A stretch of DNA of 64,000 bases from Galerina marginata. Lineage: Eukaryota; Basidiomycota; Agaricomycetes; Agaricales; Galerinaceae. How positions within the stretch are numbered: the first letter of the stretch is position 1; each line of letters starts with the position of its first letter. Location: contig JAECYW010000006.1 of NCBI GenBank assembly GCA_023014335.1, forward strand, positions 1,116,001 through 1,180,000, written 5' to 3'. Positions 56,809-64,000 of this stretch are shown here, in pieces. The translations under genes and the position numbers were made by a program. The notes beneath the pieces are model-generated. The model was not told where the DNA came from and made no database searches. It was given only the letters and a program-made list of their open reading frames with translations.

Positions 56809-56815
56809 TATAAAA
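56809..56815 (+). promoter_or_regulatory. TATA box of the membrane protein gene
   Basis: TATAAAA 88 bp before the ATG at 56897. Confidence 0.45.
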
Positions 56816-56896
56816 GGTAGGATGTAGCAGGAATGATTAGTACAAGTTGCCATCTGATATCCCACTCTAGACCTAACTTCAACTGTCGCCGTTTTC

Positions 56897-58295
56897 ATGC
56901 AGACATCCCAACCGGTGAACGCTATTCTTGTAGATGACAGTGACCTCAGCATTCAGTATGGCCCCGGTTGGGTTAACAAACCCAGTTCACTTGCGCAATC
57001 AGATCCCAATTATCCCATGTACGGCACTTTACACGAGACAGTTACCCGAAGTGAATTGACATACTCCTTTTCTGGTACGTTCCAAATTTTGATAAGCTGC
57101 ATGGTGGCCACGGCGGAATAGTAATGCATGATTTACCACAGGTTCCTCCATATCAGCTTGTGCACAAGTTACCGGAAACCCCTCACAGGTCAATTCCGTC
57201 ACTTTGTGGAGTTGCTCCGTGGACCGTGTCCAAATTGGCACCTACCTTTCAGTTGGTATCCCCATAGGCCCTTCTACCCGTCTATCCTCTAGTGTATGTT
57301 GTGGGATTGGTGTCGATCTAAACCCCCAAGTTCAGCACGAGATCTACATTTCAGTCACCGGCTCTCAGGATCACCCAATATCGTTTGACTATCTAACTTA
57401 TGAAACATCGTTGGCCACGCCTGTTGCCGATCTCTTAATATTCCCCAATGGCGATGACCCAGTATTTAGGAATATACAAGGCTGGGAACTGCAACCCAAT
57501 GGATTGTCCGGTGACTCCGAGTCCGGCAAAGCATTAATCACCACCGAACCTAAGGGAAACTTTACTTTTGATTTTTATGGTATGTTGTTTACAAAGTGGG
57601 GTATTCTAATTATTTCATATGGTTTTTCATTAGGGAGTTCAATACTTTGGTTTGGTTTTTATAACACGACCTTTGTACTAGGGTTAGCTGATGGCGAGTT
57701 TACATATTCCGTCGATGGTCAGACTGCCGGTTCCGATTCGGATGTCCAGCTCGAAACGTCCGTGGTTAAGGAGTCCTTAAATGGCTCGAGTGCCATAGAA
57801 TTCCTCCTTTTTCGGACATTCGCCTTGCCTCGTGGTCAGCACAGACTAGAAGTTACTTATAAATCCGACGGTCCAGGCGAAGCTATACCTCTTACCCTCA
57901 CACAGTTGGTGGTTCAGAACAGTACGATAACCCGCAACTCATCTGTGCCAACAATGACCCCAACACCGCTGGCAGCGCCAAGCGCGGGGGCGAATGGAGC
58001 GCAGAGAGCACATCTAGCAATTATACTTGGATGTTGCGGCGCTGCAGTCCTGGCGCTTCTTATTCTTGGTATATTCTTCGCGCGTCGCAGAATGAAGAGA
58101 CGGGACCGTGCCTCCCCGGAAAGTGGCACGTCCAGCCTTATCGAGCCGTTCAATCACGACCCCGCAACCGCCCCGGTTGGAACCCATCAAAAAGGTCAAC
58201 CTCCCTCTGGAGTACAGGAGCAGGGTGTTTTTGAGACTGCTGAAGTTCAAGTAGACGCTCCCCCTTCGTATGTCACAGGACCACACGAATCTTGA
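56897..58295 (+). CDS. Single-pass membrane protein with beta-rich ectodomain repeats
   Basis: Three exons (56897-57081 region, about 57142-57580, about 57634-58295), about 415 residues. The N-terminus has no obvious signal peptide but carries the phrase ILVDDSDLSIQYGPGW, which starts the ectodomain module of a large basidiomycete family. A second module follows (FNNI-type LIFPNGDDPVF..IQGW, then FTFDFYG, WFGFYNTTF). After a Ser/Thr/Pro stalk there is a transmembrane helix (LAIILGCCGAAVLALLILGIF), an Arg/Lys stop-transfer (ARRRMKRRDR) and a cytoplasmic tail ending DAPPSYVTGPHES. Ligand and role unknown; the architecture suggests a surface sensor or adhesin. Its upstream region and a tail fragment recur at 63633-64000. 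Confidence 0.78.
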
Positions 58296-58439
58296 TTCAA
58301 CTTGGGTTCAATAGAGGGTGGGCATGGAATATCAGTAGTGTAATTGCCTCAGCCTTCCTTTTTACAGATAAGATATTAGCTCTTCGCAGACACAGCAAGA
58401 ATAAATACATTTCAAAACCAGCAGTACAGTACCTTTCCT

Positions 58440-58901
58440 CTATGACATTGCCATAGTCCTGAGCATGAGCAGACCAAAAAGAGATGCATGGCCCGAAAAA
58501 CCGTAAAAGAACACATAATTTCGACGATAAACCAGAAATTCAACACTCTTCCATAATTCTCTAAGCGGGAGACCTGTTGTCAGCTCGAGCCACTCAATGT
58601 CATACAGAGAAGCGCAGATCGAGGTTGTCAAATGCCGGTTAGCCGTCTCGGAGGCTTGCAGCCAGGAGATATCGTGGAGTACGTCTAGTCCCTCTTCTAG
58701 AGTATGCCAGGATATATTACCGATATGGCGGGCGATGCGGGCCTCGCGGGCTCTGCTCCGCTTGCGCCAAGATGTCTTCGAATAGAGTTTTATTTCCTCA
58801 GGAGGAAAATCGAGAGTAGTGACAACGACGGCGTAGGGGACCAAGGACACCGGTTGTCTCCGCTCGACAAACGCGTCGTCCTTCTCATTGCCACCCCGCA
58901 A
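58440..58901 (-). CDS. Unrecognised 153-codon frame
   Basis: The reading is protein-like, with helical composition (SWRKRSRAREARIARHIGNI, LEEGLDVLHDI, LPLRELWKSVEFLVYRR). It has no recognisable motif and a start that could lie upstream across an intron. It lies immediately downstream of, and convergent with, the membrane protein gene. Could be the last exon of a larger gene on the minus strand or decayed sequence. Confidence 0.3.
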   Translation of the reverse strand: MRGGNEKDDAFVERRQPVSLVPYAVVVTTLDFPPEEIKLYSKTSWRKRSRAREARIARHIGNISWHTLEEGLDVLHDISWLQASETANRHLTTSICASLYDIEWLELTTGLPLRELWKSVEFLVYRRNYVFFYGFSGHASLFGLLMLRTMAMS

Positions 58902-59379
58902 TGGACACCATGATGGCCGCTGTGTCGAATCGGTACCGAGTCCTGATGCCCTTCGATGATAACCTCGGCAAGATGTCAGTGAGTGAATAGCCCATGTCCT
59001 CAGCTGTCAGCCGTTGGAAAAGGAGGACTGCAACAACAAGGCAGGACGCTTAGCCTGCGCAGGTTTTCGAAGACCTTGTCCCTCAGGTTGGAGGGCGCTT
59101 TCGCAGTCACAGTTGTACCGCCATAGATTCGTTTTCCTGAGCTTATGGGCGTACTGCCGTTCGGCCTCTCCACGCGAGACTTTCTCGGCAAGAAAGTTTA
59201 GAAACACGAAGACGGTGGTGCTAGTTTGAGTGTGGACTCGATCAATTCGGTAGGTGGATATGCGCCAGATCATAGTCAACAAGAACGCTAGTCCCATCAA
59301 TGTGCAATGATCATGGTGCCGACTGAGAGGTCCTCATGGCGGTTGGCCCATTTCCAGAGCATGTAGTGTGCTGAGCATC

Positions 59380-59535
59380 AGATGATAAACGCCAGTGGGG
59401 ACAAAGGGGAACCGTGGACAGATCCCAGAAATCTTCCACAGTTCGGAAGTTCCTTAAAGGCAAAAGCTCGTTATCGGTTTGAGTAATTAACAGGGAACAG
59501 TTCAGCAAGCAGTACACGCACTGATAAAGCATGGA
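59380..59535 (-). pseudogene. Possible remnant of an eIF4E-like gene
   Basis: The minus-strand frame contains ELLPLRNFRTVEDFWDL, close to the eIF4E cap-binding signature F-x-TVEDFW-x-L. What follows shifts frame (a PTGVYHLM-like phrase in another frame) and then loses similarity. No intact gene can be assembled. Weak; the phrase could be coincidence. Confidence 0.22.
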
Positions 59536-60477
59536 GGTCGAGATATTAGAGTACTGAAGCAGTTTTTACTGCACCAACACTATCGGTGTTTTATTTCAGG
59601 AACTGGTCACTGCGAAGCATAAGAGATCAGATACAAACTCACGTTTCGTCATTTCTAAATTCAGTATTGGACGCGGTTCCTCGACTGAAGGTGTCGACTA
59701 AGTTTTTGATTATGAGATTCTCGGTGGTGTTTCAGAGACATGGGAGGCCGTTTGCATGATGAGCGCCGTACTAGTATACTTCGACCAGGCGTTTGAGAGA
59801 CGCAGTTTCTGTTTGAAAGGGCAATTGCCAGATCTAAAGATCTAAAGAGTGACCATGATTCAGATCAGAGAGCACGACGAACGATGTTGTTGCCGCTGTT
59901 CCAGTTGCAATTGGACTGCCGCCACTATCGTCCCGTGGTGCCCGTGGCGCACACCAATGGCGACCTGCGTGATGTTCGTCGCCGTGGCCACAGTTAAGAT
60001 CTGCTGGCGCCCGAGGACCTCAAGAACAATGGGCCTAAGCTACTCGAGTAGAGGAGGACGGCTGGTGGGGAGAGTAAAGCATTGCTGAAGACGTGCACTT
60101 GAGGAACACTTCCATGGGCGGGCCAAAGGAGGCTGCGGTATCAAATTCAAAGCAAGATAATCCTCTACTCGAGTAAATTAGCTGTGGCACAGAGAGTGAA
60201 AACTAGGAAGTCGTAGCAGGAGTCACTGTGAAAGTGGCATTACGAGTCCCCTTTAGGGGATGTCGTTCTTTAATACGAGGATTGGGAGCGTGGAAATTAA
60301 GTGCCCTAAGATAGTAATGGATTCAGGGTCTTTTTACTTTTTCAAGGCAAAACTCAGGGGATGTGTCGACTTTCAGGGTCCTCCATCATAATATTGCTGA
60401 CTTTTTTCTAATATTGACATAATATTGCTTACTACCAGACAAATTCAGCTTACGTTCCCGCCTCTTTCTTTGTCGCA
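59536..60477. other. Gene-poor stretch
   Basis: No supported gene. The palindrome-like 'ctactcgagtagagg' near 60038 recurs inverted as 'cctctactcgagta' near 60158. This gives a short inverted repeat of unknown meaning. Confidence 0.3.
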
Positions 60478-62047
60478 ACGGGCCACGAGGAGCCAACCGG
60501 AGGTTGGCGACGAGCGGCACGGCCCAGTTGGGGGTGGTGGCGGAGGCAACAGTGTTGAATTGTTATTTGATAAGCAATCCGCGTGCCCGAAACGAACAGC
60601 CACAAGCGCCGATGTGTATTGTCACACATACAATGATATACCTACGATACACTAGTGCCGTGCACAAAACAAGCGACCGCAATGAGTAGTTCTGAGGTGC
60701 GATTCGAGGTTCGTAGGATCCAACATATATTCTGACGAAGGTGCGAGGATCGAGTACGAAGTCGAGGACGATATGCGAAGCCGTAAACGACGAAGACGGC
60801 AATATACGAAGTTCGAGAGCAAGATAAAAGCTTAAGTAGACGAGATTTAGGGGGGGAAACTGGGAGTGCGATTTGCTGAAGATAAACGATGATACAGGAG
60901 GGTTTAAATACTGTAGAAACGTCGGAAATTGAAGTAGAAATAAAAATGAGAAAGAGATGAACTCAGAAAATAAAAATTCAAATAAGGAAATGAAAATTCA
61001 ACCCAATGAGTCAGAGAAACGGGGAGAGGTAAAAGTAAATGAGGAATGATGCGCTTAACAATAAGTGGGAGTGTCCGTGAGGGCGAAACGGCCATCTTGA
61101 CTCTGCAAAATAAATTACAGTGGGAGTTCGAGGAGGTTTGTCAGGGCGACGAGAGATGGGATTGAGGAGAAGTTGGGGCGGAAGTAAAATTCGGAAGAGG
61201 CGAAAAATATGAAATGACGACAAACAATGGAGTGTGGCGCATTGGGGAAAGGATATAACGGTTGTCGGCTTAGCAGGGGCGTTTTCAGAGAGGACTCCGG
61301 TAAGATAACAATGGGTTGGATGTGGCTGTGTCCGGTACGGAATGCGAAGTAAGCGGTAGGGCGCTTATCGCATGAAATTGGCAAAATCCGTAGTTGGCGC
61401 GCGCAGAGCGCAGGGGCACTCATCAACAAGTTATGAAAGGGAGAAGCTCAGATGAAAGTAACTGAGGGAATAATAAACTAACAAAAAGTGGGAATTTGAA
61501 ACAGCTGTCTTGACTCTGCAAAATAAATTACAATGGGATTTGGGTTGGATTTGGATAAGGTATGCCGGGGAGACGAGAGATTAGAATGACGAGAAGTTCG
61601 GGGGAAGTAAACTTCGGATGGTGGTAAGCAATATAAGATATCAACAAACAATAGAGGGTAAGGTAACGCATGGGGGAAATGAAAAAAAAATGATCATCGG
61701 CTTAGTACGGGCATTTTCAAAAATGCGTCCGACAAGACAACCTTTGCGACAGTGTGTCCGGCACGGAATGTGAAATAAACGGTACAGATACGGCGCCTAT
61801 TGGCACGTGAAGTCGGTAAAATCCAGTGCTGGAGCGCTAGACAGCACCACTCATTACCAATGCGCGCGGAAACAGCATTTTAAAAAATTATCCTTGGAAT
61901 CGATTGCACTGTTCTTGAGTAGTAAAATATAACCTCGAAAAATACTCATTATGCTTAGTGAAATGTCTGTAACTATACATAGCAGAATCCAGAGAATGAG
62001 ATAACGGGCCACGAGGAGCCAACCACCGGAGGTTGGCGACGAGCGGC
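60478..62047. repeat. 1.5-kb block between two near-identical GC-rich repeats
   Basis: The sequence 'acgggccacgaggagccaac', continuing '..ggaggttggcgacgagcggc', occurs at 60478-60518 and again, with a 3-base ACC insertion, at 62004-62047, in the same orientation. Its centre is a small palindrome (gccaacc/ggttggc). Between the copies the DNA is purine-rich on the plus strand and AT-rich, with no gene seen. Confidence 0.55.
61070..61850. repeat. Decayed tandem repeat, unit about 420 bp
   Basis: Blocks such as 'cttgactctgcaaaataaa' (61094 and 61509), 'gacgagaga', 'gaagtt.ggg.ggaagtaaa', 'gacgacaaacaat/caacaaacaat' and 'cggcttag...gggc.ttttca' recur in order with a period of about 415-420 bp. 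Confidence 0.6.
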
Positions 62048-62179
62048 CCGCCAGATAGGTTCTGCACTGAGGACGGAAATTAATAAATATGATAGTTCAC
62101 CGTAATATACGGACCCAAAGACCTGACCCAACTGGGGACGAGTTTTGCCGTGCGAAGCATCGGCCTTCAAGACCAAGTT

Positions 62180-63602
62180 GGTTGAATACCAACTTGTCGT
62201 AGGTTGAATTTCAACTTTCAACCTACCGTAGGATACATATAGGATGAATTTATTCAACCTAATTTTTAGGATGGTTTTCATCCTACCCCAATCCACCCTA
62301 CCATAGGATGATTTCCAGCCGTTCGAAGTTGGCAAATTATTCAACCTATCGCCCAACCTAAGTTTGGATGCCTGGACATTTCTCGCGCGTTACGTTTGTG
62401 TGACAGGTTCAAGTCCGAGAATGGTAATATTTGGACTTAGGACAATTCATCGTCTCTTGTCTCCTCCCACCACCTGCTTCACCCTACTAGCACCTGCTTC
62501 GTCGTCACCGCGCCCGCCGTGCCGTCTATTATCCATGCGACACCCCGCCGTACCTTCCGTTCTGCTTAATGTCTCTGAGCTCATCCGTCGCACCAATGTT
62601 AGATGAGTAGACCCACTGTTGTCCGACTGCCGGTGCGCGGTCGGTGCAAGCTCTTCTTCACTTGATCCAACAGCAGTGCAGCATGTCCTGATACTTGTTG
62701 CATCAGGCTTATTGATGTAAGTTATCGCTTCCTCACTTATCTATCCTTGCTCATCGTCCACCAAGGTGCGCATAGCCTCATGCCCACCTGAAAACCTATA
62801 CTTTCCACGGAGGTATGTCTAGTCTGCTATGGCTTTGACCCAACAATTTTAACCGCTTACCATTTTATTCCAGTCAGAATCAATGGCGGTTTATGAATGT
62901 TTCTGCTCTCGGGTACGTTGCATGTCTTTGCTGTCTCTTCAGATTGCTTATCTATGATACGGTGTAGCATATACCGACGCCGTTCCGACATATCCTCCTC
63001 CCAGCCCCCCTTCGAAAGCGGAGCCTGCGGGACCGGCTTACGACATTCCCGAAGATGCGGTCATTGGACGCGTGTGTGGCCCAGTCAAGACTGCGTAGCT
63101 CAGTGGGGATGTCGCCCGTGATGGTTTGGGAAATGACAATGTGCTTGTCGCTTTTGGACAGGGATGAGGGGAAGAGCAAGGGCAAGGGGTGGGGGAAGAT
63201 GTGTGGTTATTTACATACAGCGTGAGGGTGCCGAGCCTGATGGGTTCGCGCATCCACCAGCTGTTCCGTGTGTTCTAGATACAATGAAATGCACATCCTG
63301 ATCAACCAAATGACTGTTTTATAATGGCATTAAAACAACCTAACATGAGCCAAAGATAGGCTGGAAATCAACCAGAGAGCGGTTGAACTAATGTGACAGA
63401 AATTCAACCTACGGCTGACTGAAAACCAGCTGAATCAACCTCATTTCTCGATAGGATGCTTTTGGCCATATTAGATTGAAATGCATCCTATGACAACCAA
63501 CCTATCTCTAGTTAAAATTCAACCCTATTCCATTGAAATTCAACCTAACCTCCGCTTGGTATCAACGCAAGCTAGGTTGAATGTTAGGTTGGTTTTCAAC
63601 CT
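62180..63602. mobile_element. Candidate non-autonomous element rich in GGTTGAA/TTCAACC motifs
   Basis: Both ends read GGTTGAA-A/T-ACCAAC outwards (62180 on the plus strand, 63602 on the minus strand). Both terminal 200-250 bp are packed with 'caaccta', 'taggttgaa' and 'aggatg' motifs in alternating orientation, forming many short hairpins. No clear target-site duplication was found. The interior contains no transposase. It includes a minus-strand frame (62952-63185, RSLDWATHASNDRIFG) that might be captured gene sequence. Confidence 0.45.
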
Positions 63603-63632
63603 TCCCGATTACCACAGTGAGTGAGACCATCA

Positions 63633-64000
63633 TGCAACGATCTTTAAGCCATTTTCGTCCATCCGACTTTCAAAGCTTTATCTTTGCCAGTCGTAAATAT
63701 GCAACCATACCCAACACCAGTTATTTCATTATCAACTGGATGGTTCAACAAGAAAGAAAGGCGAGAATAATTTCAAGCAGAAACAACAATTGGAGAGACT
63801 CATGGCGGGCGACTAGGAGGTTGCCAGAGAATATTTGTGGCGGTTACCAAAGCGGTTACCGAATACTTGATGCAATTTGGATGCAACTGTCATCTGCTTT
63901 TTGCTCCCTTCTCATCCTAAAAAACATCGCAATGATTGCATCTAATCCTGTGTCCCGTTGTTGGACCCCATCAAAAAGGTCAACCTCCCTCTGGACTACA
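63633..64000 (+). pseudogene. Partial copy of the membrane-protein locus, running off the edge
   Basis: 63633 to about 63930 is a diverged copy of the upstream region 56536-56790 (shared: 'atgcaac.atctt', 'cttcaaagcttt', 'ggcggt.accaaag.ggtta'). At about 63967 it jumps to a near-exact match of the cytoplasmic-tail region at 58186-58222 ('cccatcaaaaaggtcaacct', continuing 'ccctctgga'). The ectodomain and membrane parts are missing in between. The copy continues beyond the window. Confidence 0.65.

Noticed and set aside
62404..62420. tRNA B-box-like GGTTCAAGTCC
   Set aside because: No A box, stems or anticodon loop upstream.

Overview
The window is eukaryotic nuclear DNA from a mushroom-forming basidiomycete (Agaricomycetes type). 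Genes are dense and broken by many 45-70 bp introns, mostly GT-AG with some GC-AG. The gene content also fits: a laccase, MON2, Ser/Thr-rich GPI-anchored wall proteins, TPR-CHAT proteins, metacaspase-like and Crinkler-type proteins. I cannot name the species. All exon structures were read by eye from splice signals, frame and paralogue comparison.

Layout. 1-15 kb is ordinary genome: the 3' part of an MDP-1 phosphatase, a small CYSTM-like protein, a secreted glycoprotein, an intact laccase and a long MON2 trafficking scaffold. 16.5-26.4 kb holds five paralogous cysteine-patterned GPI-anchored surface proteins, plus a small secreted Gly/Asn-rich protein behind decayed tandem repeats. 27.5-35.4 kb holds four tandem short-chain dehydrogenase paralogues, all with Phe where the catalytic Tyr should be. 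A 756-bp foldback DNA transposon sits upstream of the first.

35.6-56.4 kb is the most unusual part, an accessory island. It has two paralogous predicted PD-(D/E)XK-like proteins with acidic tails, a TPR-CHAT protein, a neighbouring metacaspase-like protein and a Crinkler-type REase-kinase gene. It also has seven intact copies and two relics of an unrecognised small-protein family, called s1-s7 here. In three places an s gene is transcribed divergently from a REase-fold gene, and six of the seven s genes carry a CACGTG-like palindrome 63-80 bp before the ATG. One divergent promoter carries a hAT-like MITE; without it the spacing matches the other nuclease pair. The repeated pairing suggests a two-gene module that has been copied, possibly an effector and partner or a conflict system. 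That function is inference.

56.8-64 kb holds a single-pass membrane protein gene, followed by gene-poor, repeat-rich sequence. A partial copy of the same membrane-protein locus runs off the right edge.
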